The notes below the pieces were generated by a model, which had not been told where the DNA came from, did no database searches, and was given only the letters and a program-made list of their open reading frames with translations. DNA of 64,000 bases from Leptobrachium leishanense. Lineage: Eukaryota > Chordata > Amphibia > Anura > Megophryidae. Numbering within the stretch: the first letter of the stretch is position 1; each line of letters starts with the position of its first letter. This document shows positions 47,371 through 60,912 of the stretch, one piece after another. The position numbers were made by a program, and so were the translations under genes. Where the stretch lies: the NCBI GenBank assembly GCA_009667805.1, contig CM019075.1, forward strand, positions 20,953,615-21,017,614. The letters are read 5' to 3'.

Positions 47371-50300
47371 GCCAGAGAAAACGAAAGACAAAAAAAGTGA
47401 AATCTAAAATAAAAAAAAAAGTCACATGCAGAAACACGGAGACAAACCCCAAAATTCCACCTCTGAAGAAGAGAAATGAAATTAAATTATTTTTTTTTTC
47501 TTTCAAAAGCGACGCCCACGAGTAAACTTCCCAGAACTGCAAAGGGGAGAACGATGCGTTAACCCTTTGAAGTTGGGGGTATGAGAAGATGGGGTGGGGG
47601 TGGAGGGGAAGGGAGAATGGAAGGAGGGGGTGGGACATCCTTTTTACTTGTTTTTCAGAGAAGGTTAGATAAGGAAGAAAGCAGAACATCTAGATTTTCC
47701 ACTGTACAGAGGAAGGGGGTCAATATACACGCGTCGCGCCTGTATGTGGCTACGGGTAACTTAGGAAGGCAGCGGAGCGACAGCATCGCGTGTAAACAGC
47801 GACAACAACGTAACCTGCGACGTATGATGCAAAGAAACGAGTCTCTTCTAAAAAGACGGGAATTTGAGAACTACGCGTAGGACCATAAAACCACGTGACA
47901 ATACAGTAGTCGTCGTCGCGCCCCCCCCCCCCCTTCTAGGCGTTCGTTCTTTCCATGAAAGCTCCAAAATATGGAGAAATATTTTAAAAGAATCCGCCCT
48001 TTCATAATAAATAACTCTTTATTGGCCGACGCAGCGAAGGATCGACAAGAAAGGACGGGTTGTAGGTGGATGGATCGGGGTTGGAACATGGAGGTACTCA
48101 TGCATGTTGTGTACCACCAGTCATACCAAGGTCAGCCACTGTGTGGCATGCTATTAATGTACGTTCCGTAGCTGGGCGGCCACCACGTTATTAGGAATTT
48201 GCGGGGGGGGGGGGGTTGTGTGACCCCAGAGGTTAAAGGATAAACCCGGCTAAACCTCTTTGTGTTTGCAAGAAGGTGGATCAGGAAAACCAGTCGGAAC
48301 GGGGATGGCAATTTGTCGTCTTTGCTCATTTCTACAGCAAAGAAAAGATAGAAAGTATAAAAACGGCAAAACACTAACAAAACGAGGGTTTTCAGGGCAG
48401 AACCAGGAAGATTTGGCAACCTTGGACCCAGTTTATTCAGTAAATGTGGTTTTCCAATAAGGGGAGAATAGGAGGACAGCAAATGCAGCTCTCCGGCTGC
48501 TGAAGAACTACAGGTTCCATGAGGTTTTCCTAGCACTATCCCGAAACCCAGTATGGGCGACACTCTTGGTTTTCCAGGTACCCGGAGCCCTCCGGTTGAC
48601 CCAAAAGTTCTTTAAAAAATATGATATATATATATATATAGTGACGTGTCAGAAGGATGGCTTGATCTCACGGTGGAGGAATCTTTTAATGATGGCCGCC
48701 CGCCCCGTAATTACAAATCCTGGATGCCAGAGTGTGTCAGAGGAGAAGGCCTCAATTACTCCTTGCTGGAAGAGGTCGATCTCCACAACAAGCCGAGCTG
48801 CTCCGCGGGCGCGGGGAGGCACACACAAACAGAGGGAGGGTGCTCCGGTCCCACCTGGTCTGAACAAGAACGGGTCCAACAGATTAGAGGCACACCTTCC
48901 ATTGAAAGCTGTAAAAAAAAAAAAAAAAATGCCAGGCAGAGGGGTATTAAACAAGGCTTTGGATGGCAGCCAACTGGCGTGATCCCCACATACGGAGTTC
49001 AGGTGCTATAGAAGAGGAAAAGTGTGGTTTTCCATACAGTGCAAGCCATGCCTTACTTCATGGGACAGGGTAGGAGGCAGAAGGTCCACAAGACCGTCAG
49101 CACCACCAGGTTGCAAGTCCCTAGGGTCAGCCCCTGAAGGGGGAAAAGGTCCTAGAGTCAAGTATTTCAGATATGATATTCATTGAGAGGTCTTCCTACA
49201 GTTTCTGATCTGCCATGGTCAAACCAATCCTCGCTTCTGGTAGGCTTCAGGTCTGGTGGAAACCATCAGCCATGCAATTGCTGGGGAACCCCCAGAGTCA
49301 AGGGTGCCGACGTCCGGTATCGTTCCACGATAGTCAGCTCACTATTAAACCCGATAAAAAGGATCAGGCTGCAGTCGTGGCCCTAGTGATGGCAATTGAC
49401 CGCCACCAGGCCACATTTTTCCTGCCGTCAACCACATCAGAATGGTTTCTTGGTGTCAAGCCGTAACCATGGTCTCTTTCAACACAACTTTATTACACAG
49501 GGAAAGGACCGGGTAGTCCGAGGCAGGGGTGTCATTATAATCTGGCAGGAAGCCGCGTTCGGGACACCTGTAATTTTCAACGACATATGAAGTCCAGGGA
49601 TCCTGTCAGTTCTCTGGCGGTGCACGAGTTAATAGCTGCCACCGCAGGGCGCTATACATTGCACCAACGACAATGAAAAGATAAAGAGGAAGGTGTTCGA
49701 TGTGTGCCCGGGTGCTGTTAGACCCCCTCCTCCCCCACAACACAAAGAAGCAAGGATGGGCGGGTTCTCTGGCTTTTATGGTCGGAGTTGGAAGGACTTT
49801 GGTCGGATCTGCCAGCCGCTCCCTTTCAGGGGCTTGTAACAACCCCCTGCGTGTGTCACGCAACACCGTATACCCTGATCGGTTACCTTGCTGCGCCCAT
49901 AGCAGAAACACCTAGGGCAAAGCAGCAGACACAGAACGAGGCACATGTTGTGGATCTAGACAAGTGCACTGACACCAAAGCCATGCGAACACACAAACGT
50001 CAAACACGCGCCAATGGAGGCGCACACACAAATCGATCCATCCCAATTCCATTCAATGGGAAGTGGGGTCAATGGCTCAAACATACCCCCAAACCAACGG
50101 GGCTGGGGGAAAAAATGGGGACTGACTTTAAAGATGATGGACAGAAGACCCAAGACATCAGACTGAAGTCAAAAGATGGGGCAAACACCATGGTGATTGG
50201 CAAGTTGGATGGGATGGGGTGATGATCTCTGGACTGGTGGGATGGAAAGGGGTAAGACCATGGCTTGGTGAACGGAATGGGGGTCAAGTCCTCAAACCTG

Positions 50301-51255
50301 TTCAGGTGGGAGAGAAAGGGCCCCAGACCTTGGGGGTGGACAAGTTAAGTCAATATTTTGAGACTAGGAGGGTGTACGCAGCAGGATAAGACCTCGGGGA
50401 AACAAATTTCAGTCAAAAAGGACAGCTCTCCATCTGTGGACATTGGGAGAAGAAATCATGGAGGAAAAAAGAAGCCAAGGTACATTTTTATGTTCGGAAA
50501 CGGATCAGACCGAGGAAGGAGGTCTCAGGAAGGAGAGGGGTCTCAACGAATCACCGGTCTCCTTGTTTAGACCCCATGTAGAAAACACAATTTCCTGTTG
50601 TAGACAAGCAGGAGAAAAAGGACCCCTTCGGCACGGCTGGCTTGTGGTCATTGACCACATGAAGATACTGAAAGTCAACCTTTTATACCAAGACCCCCTG
50701 AAACATCAGAAAACCATGTGGGGATTTGCCAAGACAAACTACAGGGACAACACAGGGTGAAGGTGCTAGACCCAAGAGCTTACGATCCACATAACTACAG
50801 CTGCCTTGTGCCTGGAGAACAAGTTATAAATGAAGACTGTATGAAAGTATTAAAGAACAATATAAGTGCATCATATTTCACAGTTTAATTTTTCTCCTTT
50901 TTCTGGAAGTGGTAGGGGTGTGCGGTTTGGCTGCAGACCCCCCCCCCTCTCAGGTACTGAAAACCCTCACCCCACCCCAAGTAGAAGGTGAGGGGTACAG
51001 GTAGACTGAATAAACACAACGCCCTGTTGGCACCACGTACCAGGATACTGGCAGAGCAGCCCCTCCTCCCCCCTTATCCTGGCAAGGACCCACAAGAAGG
51101 CTTGTGTTTACCCACAGGAGACAAAGACATGAGCGCAAGACACCGAGGCATAAAAGGCGGGGGGGGGGTGAGAGAGACCACAAAAAAAGAGCGAGAATGA
51201 GACCCGCAAAGTGCAAGAGACACGTCAATATACAGGCAGAAAATCACAGACAGCC
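47371..51255. other. ZBTB7B upstream region, no gene seen
   Basis: Mostly low-copy sequence with C/G homopolymers (47920-47931, 48203-48215), an (AT)n tract near 48628-48640 and an A-run near 48911-48928. No exon supported. Confidence 0.45.
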
Positions 51256-52841
51256 TCAGAGAGAAAGATCTGAGAGTGAGACACAGAGAGAGAGGAGAGA
51301 GGCCGAGAGAGAGAGAAGAGAGAGAGAGAGGCAGAGAGAGAGAGAGAGAGGCCGAGAGAGAGAGAGAAGAGAGAGAGAGAGGCAGAGAGAGAAGAGAGAG
51401 AGGCCGAGAGAGAGAGAGAGAGAGAGGCCGAGAGAAGAGGCCGAGAGAGAGAGAGAGAGAGACCGAGAGGAGAGAGAGAGAGAGAGAGAGCCGAGGAGAG
51501 GGAGAGAGAGAGAGAGGCCGAGAGAGAGAGAGAGAGAGAGGCCGAGAGAGAGAGAGAGAGAGAGGCCGAGAGAGAAGAAGAGAGAGAGAGGCCGAGAGAG
51601 AGAGAGAGAGAGAGGACCGAGAGAGAGAGAGAGAGAGAGAGGCCGGAGAGAGAGAGAGAGAGAGAGAGAGGCCGAGAGAGAGAGAGAGAGAGGCCGAGAG
51701 AGAGAGAGAGAGAGCCGAGAGAGAGAGGCCGAGAGAGAGAGGCCGAGAGAGAGGCCGAGAGAGAGGCCGAGAGAGAGGCCGAGAGAGAGGCGAGAGAGAG
51801 GCCGAGAGAGAGGCCGAGAGAGGAGGCCGAGAGAGAGGCCGAGAGAGAGAGCCGGAGAGAGAGCCGAGAGAGAGAGGCCGAGAGAGAGAGGCCGAGAGAA
51901 GAGGCCGAGAGAGAGGCCGAGAGAGAGAGGCCGAGAGAGAGAGGCCGAGAGAGAGAGGCCGAGAGAGAGAGGCCGAGAGAGAGCGGAAGAGAGAGGCCGA
52001 GAGAGAGGCCAGAGAGAGGCCGAGAGAGAGGCGAGAGAGAGGCCGAGAGAGAGAGGCCGAGAGAGGAGGCCGAGAGAGACACACAGAGAGAGAGAGAGAG
52101 GCCGAGAGAGACACACAGAGAGAGAGCCGAGAGAGACACACAGAGAGAGAGGCCGAGAGAGACACACAGAGAGAGAGGCCGAGAGAGACACACAGAGAGA
52201 GAGAGAGAAGAGGCCGAGAGAGAGGCCGAGAGAGAGGCCGAGAGAGGGCCGAGAGAGGAGGCGAGAGAGAGCCGAGAGAGAGGCCGAGAGAGAGGAGAGA
52301 GAGAGGCCGAGAGAGAGGCCGAGAGAGAGGCCGAGAGAGAGAGGCCGAGAGAGAGAGGCCGAGAGAGAGAGGGCCGAGAGAGAGAGGCCGAGAGAGAGAG
52401 GCCGAGAGAGAGAGGCCGAGAGAGAGAGGCGAGAGAGAGAGGCGAGAGAGAGAGAGGCGAGAGAGGGAGCCGAGAGAGAGAGGCGAGAGAGAGAGGCCGA
52501 GAGAGACACACAGAGAGAGAGAGAGAGGCCGAGAGAGAGACACAACAGAGAGAGAGGCCGAGAGAGACACACAGAGAGAGAGGCCGAGAGAGACACACAG
52601 AGAGAGAGAGAGAGAGAGAGCCGAGAGAGACACAGAGAGAGAGAGAGAGAGGCCGAGAGAGAGACACACAGAGAGAGAGAGGCCGAGAGACACACAGAGA
52701 GAGAGAGAGAGAGGCCGAGAGAGAGGCGAGAGAGAGACACACAGAGAGAGAGAGGCCGAGAGACACACAGAGAGAGAGAGGCCGAGAGACACACAGAGAG
52801 AGAGAGGCCGAGAGACACACAGAGAGAGAGGCCGAGAGGAG

Positions 52842-52879
<38 letters not shown>

Positions 52880-54712
52880 ACAGAGAGAGAGAGGCCGAGA
52901 GACACAGAGAGAGAGAGAGAGAGAGAGAGAGGCCGAGAGAGAGAGACACACAGAGAGAGAGAGAGAGGCCGAGAGAGAGACACACAGAGAGAGAGAGAGG
53001 CCGAGAGAGAGACACACAGAGAGAGAGACACACAGAGAGAGAGAGAGAGAGAGAGAGGCCGAGAGAGAGACACAGAGAGAGAGGCCGAGAGAGACACACA
53101 GAGAGAGAGAGAGAGAGAGAGGCCGAGAGAGACACACAGAGAGAGAGAGAGAGAGGCCGAGAGAGACACACAGAGAGAGAGAGAGAGAGGCCGAGAGAGA
53201 CACACAGAGAGAGAGAGAGACAGAGGCCGAGAGAGACACACAGAGAGAGGCCGAGAGAGACAGAGGCCGAGAGAGACCACAGAGAGAGGCCGAGAGAGAC
53301 AGAGGCCGAGAGAGACACACAGAGAGAGAGAGAGAGAGAGAGGCCGAGACACACAGAGAGAGAGAGGCCGAGAGAGACACACAGAGAGAGAGAGGCCGAG
53401 AGAGACACACAGAGAGAGAGAGGCCGAGAGAGACACACAGAGAGAGAGAGGCCGAGAGAGACACACAGAGAGAGAGAGGCCGAGAGAGACACACAGAGAG
53501 AGAGAGGCCGAGAGAGACACACAGAGAGAGAGAGGCCGAGAGAGACACACAGAGAGAGAGAGGCCGAGAGAGACACACAGAGAGAGGCCGAGACACACAG
53601 AGAGAGAGAGGCCGAGAGAGACACACAGAGAGAGAGAGGCCGAGAGAGACACACAGAGAGAGAGAGGCCGAGAGAGACACACACAGAGAGAGAGAGGCCG
53701 AGAGACACACACACAGAGAGAGAGAGGCCGAGAGACACACAGAGAGAGAGAGAGGCCGAGAGACACACACAGAGAGAGAGGCCGAGAGACACACACAGAG
53801 AGAGAGGCCGAGAGACACACACAGAGAGAGAGGCCGAGAGACACACACAGAGAGAGAGGCCGAGAGACACACAGAGAGAGAGAGGCCGAGAGACACACAG
53901 AGAGAGAGAGAGGCCGAGAGACACACAGAGAGAGAGAGGCCGAGAGACACACAGAGAGAGAGAGGCCGAGAGACACACAGAGAGAGAGAGGCCGAGAGAC
54001 ACACAGAGAGAGAGAGGCCGAGAGACACACAGAGAGAGAGAGAGGCCGAGAGACACACAGAGAGAGAGGGCCGAGAGACACACAGAGAGAGAGAGGCCGA
54101 GAGACACACAGAGAGAGAGAGGCCGAGAGACACAGAGAGAGAGGCCGAGACACACACACAGAGAGAGAGGCCGAGAGACACACACAGAGAGAGAGGCCGA
54201 GAGACACACACAGAGAGAGAGGCCGAGAGACACACACAGAGAGAGAGGCCGAGAGACACACACAGAGAGAGAGGCCGAGAGACACACACAGAGAGAGAGG
54301 CCGAGAGACACACACAGAGAGAGAGGCCGAGAGACACACACAGAGAGAGAGGCCGAGAGACACACACAGAGAGAGAGGCCGAGACACACACAGAGAGAGG
54401 CCGAGACACACACACAGAGAGAGAGGCCGAGACACACACACAGAGAGAGAGGCCGAGACACACACACACAGAGAGAGGCCGAGACACACACACAGAGAGA
54501 GAGGCCGAGACACACACACAGAGAGAGAGGCCGAGACACACACACAGAGAGAGAGGCCGAGACACACACACAGAGAGAGAGGCCGAGACACACACACAGA
54601 GAGAGAGGCCGAGACACACACACAGAGAGAGAGGCCGAGAGACCACACAGAGAGGAGAGGCCGAGAGACACACAGAGAGAGAGGCCGAGAGACACAAACA
54701 CAGAGAAAGGCC
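51256..54712. repeat. 3.4-kb purine-rich (GA)n / GGCCGAGA array
   Basis: The + strand has almost no T for 3.4 kb. Left zone (to about 52080): gagagagaggccgaga units of variable length. Middle zone (to about 53690): 28-bp units ggccgagagagacacacaga + gagagaga. Right zone: 26-bp units with cacacacaga. No stops can occur because T is absent on + and A nearly absent on -; hence open frames over 1000 codons in several frames, none of them genes. Confidence 0.95.
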
Positions 54713-56144
54713 AAGAGATTTGAAAGGGGGAAAACAAGAAAACAAAACAGAGAAGACAAATGCTAAACCGCATTGAGATGTAAGCAGCGTAATAGCAGAG
54801 AGGCAGGAGTCCCTCCACGGGAGCCACAACTCCCACCTCATCGCAAGTTAGCATGTTTCAGAGAAAAAAAGGAAGTAAGGACCCTCGACACTTCCTCATA
54901 GCAGCATGTGACCAGGGTAAGCTCCTATAGATTGCAAACCTTGGCGACCGATGCCACAGGTTGTGGCATGGATCATTAATATGGATCAGACGGGGCTGTC
55001 ACGCCGTAGGTGCAAAACTGACGCTCACACCTCTCCGAGAGCTGCAGGAGGTCAGACGCGAGGGGTATATAACCGCACTTATAAAAAGGGTACCCGTTCT
55101 TCATAAACACGCAGGGTCCCCCCCACCCCACGAGCCCCTGTGTGGGTCTGATAAGGCAGTTTCAATGGGAGGGGCGCCAGGCTGAGAGGTGGGGGGGGAC
55201 AGGGAGACGGATTATGGGTGCGGGAGGGTGTGGACGCGATAGATCAGCTGAGTCAGACCCTGAAATCACATGCTTAAAGAAAACCAAAAATATGAAATAT
55301 CTCCCCCAAGCAGAGGGGGGGGCTGCACAGGACTTTACCGAGAGGACACGGCACCCTCCCTCTACCCAGTCATGTTCTCGAATTTTAAAAAGGTGGGTGT
55401 CGCAATCTTGGTTTTGAGTCAAAATGAAAAAAGCCTAAATGGAGCGGCGCTGACCACAAACTGCAGGAGAGCAGCTAGAGGGGGGTCTCCGAGAGGGAGG
55501 GAGGGGGACACAAAACAGCAGAGTCTGCATATCTCACAGGATACACAGTCACAAAGGGGTTTACCCAAATAAACAGCATACGCATAGCATAGATCATTCA
55601 CTGGGTCCAGTCATGCCATGTGGGCAGCACTTTACATAACATTAACCCGGTGAGGCGGGCTTGCGGCATCGGGGGGGGGGGCGCATGGGAGAAATATATA
55701 TATATATATTATAAAAGGGAGTAATGAATGAAAGAGGTAAAGTACACAATGGAGGGTCAGGGAGGAAGGTGTGATGCAACCAGGGGGCAAGCTGGAGACA
55801 ATGTATCAGAGGAATTCTCTCTGTTTGGAGGGGGCCATGGAAACCGAACGCGTAGAGACCTGGGCACTGCCAAGCACCAAGCAAACAGGAGCAGGGCGAT
55901 AAGGAAGCGATGCTTGCCCACTATGTTCCCATTGTACAGCTAGGTGCCGCCGGTGGCCAGGATCCAAGTGTTATAGGTTGAGGGGGGGGGGGGGCACTAG
56001 CCCATCACAGCCACCAAAAGGTAGTCAGAGACCCCCCCCCCCCCCCACAGGCACTCTACAGTCAGGTGCCAAATGCAATAGGATCCAAGGGGAAGCAGCG
56101 GCAGTCGTGTCGCATCTCATGGCGGAGGTGTGCGTACTTTAGAG
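54713..56144. other. intergenic / upstream, no gene seen
   Basis: No supported ORF. G and C homopolymers near 55671-55682, 55982-55993 and 56032-56047. Confidence 0.5.
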
Positions 56145-56262
56145 ACGTCAGGAACCTCGGTCCTCCAGATGTTTTAGAACTCTATCTCCCATGATGCCCA
56201 GCCACTCATTAACTTGGTGGAGCTATGGTTCCAAAAGAACTGGAGGACCAAGGTTACAGCAA
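56145..56262. mobile_element. small hAT-like palindromic MITE
   Basis: caggaacctcggtcctccag + atgttttagaactctatctc, cccatgatgcccagccactc; partner ggttccaaaagaactggagg. Same family as 11209-11334. Confidence 0.7.
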
Positions 56263-58379
56263 CGGACCACTTGGACGTCAGGTGCATAGGTCCAGCAGCA
56301 CGCCATGCCCTGATGCCGACTGTTATGCCCAGGGATTACCAGGACACCGCCGCCGCCTGGACACAATGAAACAACAGAAAGGACATTTAAATGATACAGT
56401 GTAAGAAAGAAAATGACATTTCTAGGAGCCTGTGTCAGCCTGGCGCTTTCATTGGTCAGACGCAATGTATCACTGCCAACACAGTGTACCGGAGGTCCCT
56501 GGCATTCATCCTGCTAGAATGCCACGTACCACCGTCAAGGTCATCCAGCACTGTCGCAGTCAGGCAGGGGCTGCCGGTATGACGCCATTACCTGTGTACA
56601 GGGTGCTGCAGGATGGTCCCACAGGCAAACCACCTATGCCCAGATGGCATATGGTAGATCAACGGGATGGCCCGCATCCTACGGGCATTAAATTATAAAT
56701 GAAGCGAGGGGAGATCTGGAAATGGCCCCATACACCACCTACCGCAGACATACCAGCGGGACCACCCAGAAACGACAAGCAGCGCACGGGTAAACCAACT
56801 GCCGCATACCTGTACTGTATTATGGGCAGCTCATCTGGCACCAGGTCACACTACAAGCCCATGGCACATGCCCACTCTGCATGAGGACGATGCCAAGAGG
56901 GCATCTATAGTGCGCCTGCACCAGCAGGAAATGCCAACTTGCCACAACCAGAGAAACGCTTGCCCACATGATGTATTGTGCCCGTCTAAATAAAGTCTCT
57001 CGATAAAAGACAGCTGCCGACAATCACCCAGACATATCACGACGATGCAGTCTAGTAAGACCTGGGGTGGCACAACACCCCGGAAAAGAAACCATACACA
57101 CCACTGTCCTGCTACATGCTGGTATGTTAAAGCTGGGTTTTCCCCTCCGCTTGCTGAACGCTATAGTCGACCTATTTTCCTCCCTTTCATTTTGCAGGGA
57201 ACAGGTTAACCAGGTGAGACTGGGTGGTATGATCAGCCAGGCTGCGCTCCACCCACTGTTTAGGATGAGACCTCAGGACGCACCCACCCCACCAAACCGA
57301 CAGGTTCTCTGAGAAATCCCTGCAGGGCCAGGCTGAGAAATAGGACAGGTGGGCAATCGCCCCTCCCTTGCCGGATATCTGCCCCCCCTCCCTCTGCTCA
57401 CATACTACCCCCTCCTAAAGCAGAGCGTGCGTAGAACACCTTGCAGGGATGGGTGGATTACATGATTAGAGTCAGGGCAGCTGTGGGACCCGACGCGTAC
57501 GAGCCTCTCCTCTAGGCCTTACCCAGGGGTCGCCTGCTGGAAGACATAAAAGTGAAGAAAAAGAGCTGATACATAGCGCAACACTTTAAAAGCAAACTGG
57601 AGGGGTGAGGTATAGGAGACAATAAGGGTACTACGACAACACGTAAAGGAAGACAGAATGAACAGAATGAGGCTGGACGTTAGATTCTCATTTTTGGATG
57701 TTTTAGATATATGTTAAAGTCCAACAAGACACAACGTAGCAATTAAAAACCTTCCCCGGAGATGGCAAGTCCACCAAGCGATGCAGAATATGAACCTTTT
57801 CAGAACACCGAGAGGAAAGAAACCCCATCCAAGAAGGATACTCAGGAGCCGGGCCACGATTTCCTTTCAAAAAGGTCGATTTCTGAAGAATGAACCTGAA
57901 ATTTAGGAGCTGGAGTTAAAGAATGAGATGCCAGCGGCCACCAGGGATTCGTCAAGCAGTGACTGAAGAGAGTGGACCTTGCTTTGCGACAAGCCATGCC
58001 CAGCGTTGAGGAGAAACAACACCACCTTCAAGAAAAGGCTGCGACCAGCCATCACCCATCCTTCTTGGGGTGCATCCAATGACCCCACAGGCACCAAGAG
58101 TGAGGAGAAGACAGGCCACAACCTGCGATAAAGTTAGCCACACTGGGGCAAGAGCTACGATGTCAAGTTGGCATCTACCTTGTTGGGCAAGGGCTAAAAA
58201 ACCAAAAAGGTGCCCCACATATTGGTGTATGGGCTATGCCGGGCACTAAACTCCCAACACAAATGGCGGCCTGGTCTACAAACCTTCTGCAAATAAAAAA
58301 AAAAAAAAAAAACAACTGTGGTGCAGGTGACAACCTAACGGGGGGGGGGGGGGTTACAAATCCCTCAGGCCACGGACTC
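56263..58379. other. intergenic / upstream, no gene seen
   Basis: Low-copy sequence. The open frames here are short and lack codon pattern, splice context or recognisable domains. Confidence 0.5.
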
Positions 58380-58497
58380 GGTCGACCTTGGCTCTCCAGA
58401 TGTTTTGGGGCTTCTCCCATGATGCTCAGCTACTCAATACAGCAAAGCCTCATGGCAGAGGTAGATCCTAAACATCTGGAGGGTCGTGACTGGACTT
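58380..58497. mobile_element. small hAT-like palindromic MITE
   Basis: cttggctctccagatgtttt, cccatgatgctcagctactc; partner gatcctaaacatctggaggg. Same family as 11209-11334. Confidence 0.7.
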
Positions 58498-59853
58498 CAT
58501 ATACGGCAGGTTGTAGCCCATATGCCGTCAACCCGCCGCACAGACACCGGCCCACCCCACAGGGTACAAGACACGACCTGCCGCATGCGCTCCTGGCCCA
58601 GTCGGGGTAAGGTCTACAATAAGCCCCCTTTTGGGGAATACAATACAGTCTGAGTAACCCTTAGTCAAAGTGCTCAGGAACGGACATTTTGGATTTGGTA
58701 TTTTTGTGAAACATGCGTTATCTTGAGGACAGGACCCAAGTCTAAACACCGAAGTCCACTTCTGTTTCATACGCACGGCTTGAAGGGCGTTTTATAGACT
58801 ATTTTTAATGATTTTGCCCCATAACGCGAGGTCAGACGGTCCATTTCCCACTTTGTTAATGTTTTCTGAGCATGTCGGAGTAAGCGATGCCCAACCTGCA
58901 GCACCTGCCGCGGGAACCGACCTCGCAGATCCATGAAATAAGCGTTATGGGCACCTGGAACTGGACGACCAGAAGAGAAATAACCTGAAAAGGCACATTA
59001 TAGAACACACCCGCGCTATGAAGCCACGGGAACGGGCGCAGGACAAGCAGACTCTGCCAACGGGGATGAGAGAGAGAAAAGCCAGCACGTACAGAAATGC
59101 TGCCGGGGCAGCGCCAGCCGGAGGACCTGCGTCCCCTAATCAATACCTCTGCCCTCTTCCGGTGGCAGGAACGGCAGAGGTGGCAACAGTCTCCAGGGGG
59201 GCAGAGGAAAGCCTCATGCAACAACGGTGCAGATTGCACATTGGGAGGCAGCTGGAGGACGGTCCCTAGGCCCCTGCGTGATGAGAACAGCTCGCAGCGA
59301 AAGGATTTCTCTGCACTTTCATCATCATCTACAACCCCCCCACCTCTTCACAGAAGAAAAAAATACATCAGATGCCCAGGAGGACCCCGCTCTGCTACAC
59401 CACACTTCATCAATGGCGGCGCCATCTGATCTAAAAGTCACACAGATGCCGTCCGATACCACGCTTAAAAAAAATAATATATATATTTTAAAAGGTGACC
59501 CTGAGGTTTAAAAAAAAGGCATACACTCATTGATGCCAACCAATCAGGCTGCCCTTGAGGCGCGGGTACCATCCCTAGCAATCACGGCCAGCACTGCAGA
59601 ATAAAGCGACACCACCGCAGAGCCAAGGTCATGTACGTCATACAAAGGACGGGCAACGCATTGGCGTAGCTCGATGCCTTATGAAGAGGCTAGTGGGCGT
59701 GCCAACCGCCAGGTTCAATGGGCACAACACAAAAAAGTCACAAGCGGGGTCTAAGAACCACCTGTTAAATAAAAATTAGATTTTTAAAGCTCTATCCATA
59801 TATCAGGACGCACTCGCGGGTCCAAAAATAAAACAAATTTTTATGTTAAATGA
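58498..59853. other. intergenic / upstream, no gene seen
   Basis: No recognisable gene. An A-run lies nearby at 58296-58312. Confidence 0.5.
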
Positions 59854-59857
59854 TTAA

Positions 59858-60284
59858 GGCTAGGGTCAAACGAAAGCATTTTTACACGCGAACGTAAAAA
59901 AGTGCGTCAGAACGAATTGACGTATTTTTTCACGGAGTGCGCGAAAATGGTCAGACGATGCGCATTTTTCGTGCGTGATTTTTTCGGATCGTCAATAAAA
60001 CTCTTTTTGCGTCTGGACGTTATGTAGGCCGGACATTAGCAGCGTCTGACATCTCCAAATCACACACACACGCCGCTATGCCGCAGCTGCGCACTCTGTA
60101 CGTCAGTACTAGCGGTTCAGCGTTCTCAGAAAAATGCGTTTGTTTTCCACTTGCGTTGCACAGCCGGACTTTCGCGCGACCGTACATCGTATATTGGCTG
60201 TCATTGCCCGTCATCTGCTGCTAGTGCGGCCGTAATTATGTGCGCCAGAACGCACGTTAAAAGTGCGCTGGTCTGACCCCAGCC
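59858..60284. mobile_element. Harbinger-like MITE, copy 2
   Basis: 427 bp, collinear with 9172-9597 throughout (for example gacgtattttttcacgga and ggccggacattagcagcgtc). Ends GGCTAGGGTCA / TGACCCCAGCC. It is flanked by TTAA on both sides (59854-59857, 60285-60288), so the duplication length is ambiguous between 3 and 4 bases for the family. Confidence 0.82.
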
Positions 60285-60462
60285 TTAAAGGTCTGGAGGT
60301 TCCGGCTCTAGCTTGGAAAAAGGAAAAAAAAAAAAAAGCACCGAAAAGTCAGGGTTTAGAAATCACATAACAATAAAAGTTATTATTAGGTAAATTTTCT
60401 ATTTTATTTTTGAGGGGCGAGTGTTAGATTTTCTCAGTTACAAAAACTATTATATATTTTTT

Positions 60463-60629
60463 GTACCATAAAGAACAATTTATATATCAATAAAAACTAT
60501 AATTAAACATATTTATGAGACGGTACATGCTCTGCTGCTTAGTTTTAAGTTTATGTACACATACACATACACACACTTAAAACTAAGAGCATGTACCGCC
60601 TAATATATTTAATTAGTTATTTATGGTAC
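60463..60629. repeat. inverted repeat, possible small MITE
   Basis: Inner arms ggtacatgctctgctgctta / taagagcatgtacc with ttagttttaagt, and outer arms gtaccataaa / ttatggtac. A strong hairpin is predicted by eye. No clear target duplication found. Confidence 0.6.
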
Positions 60630-60794
60630 AGTCAGTCTTGTGTCGCTTTATGGTGGTGGAGGAGTGCGAGCTCATTTCACTGGGTGTACAAGTTGTAGAG
60701 GACAATAAAGTTGTTTTTGATTTGAAGGGGGGACCCTTTACTGGGACACATACCCAAGACCTCCAAACCGGATCGCGTTGTTCCCCTTAAAAAA

Positions 60795-60912
60795 GGAAGG
60801 GATCTCAAACGTTGGCCCTTCATTTGTTTATTGCCTACGATTCCCAAAACTCCTCCAATGCAATAGGTGGCCAGAGAATCATGGGAGCTGTAGTTCGGAA
60901 ACATCTGGGGGA
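60795..60912. mobile_element. small hAT-like palindromic MITE
   Basis: aaacgttggcccttcatttg ... partner gagaatcatgggagctgtag + ttcggaaacatctgggg. More diverged member of the 11209-11334 family. Confidence 0.55.

Noticed and set aside
51074..54854. Open frames of 1166-1255 codons on both strands
   Set aside because: They are forced by a stop-free GA/CA tandem array; several frames are open at once and the peptide is only a repeat of Arg/Glu or Leu/Ser.
56391..56884. Overlapping short open frames
   Set aside because: They are short, lack domains and splice support, and differ in no way from chance.
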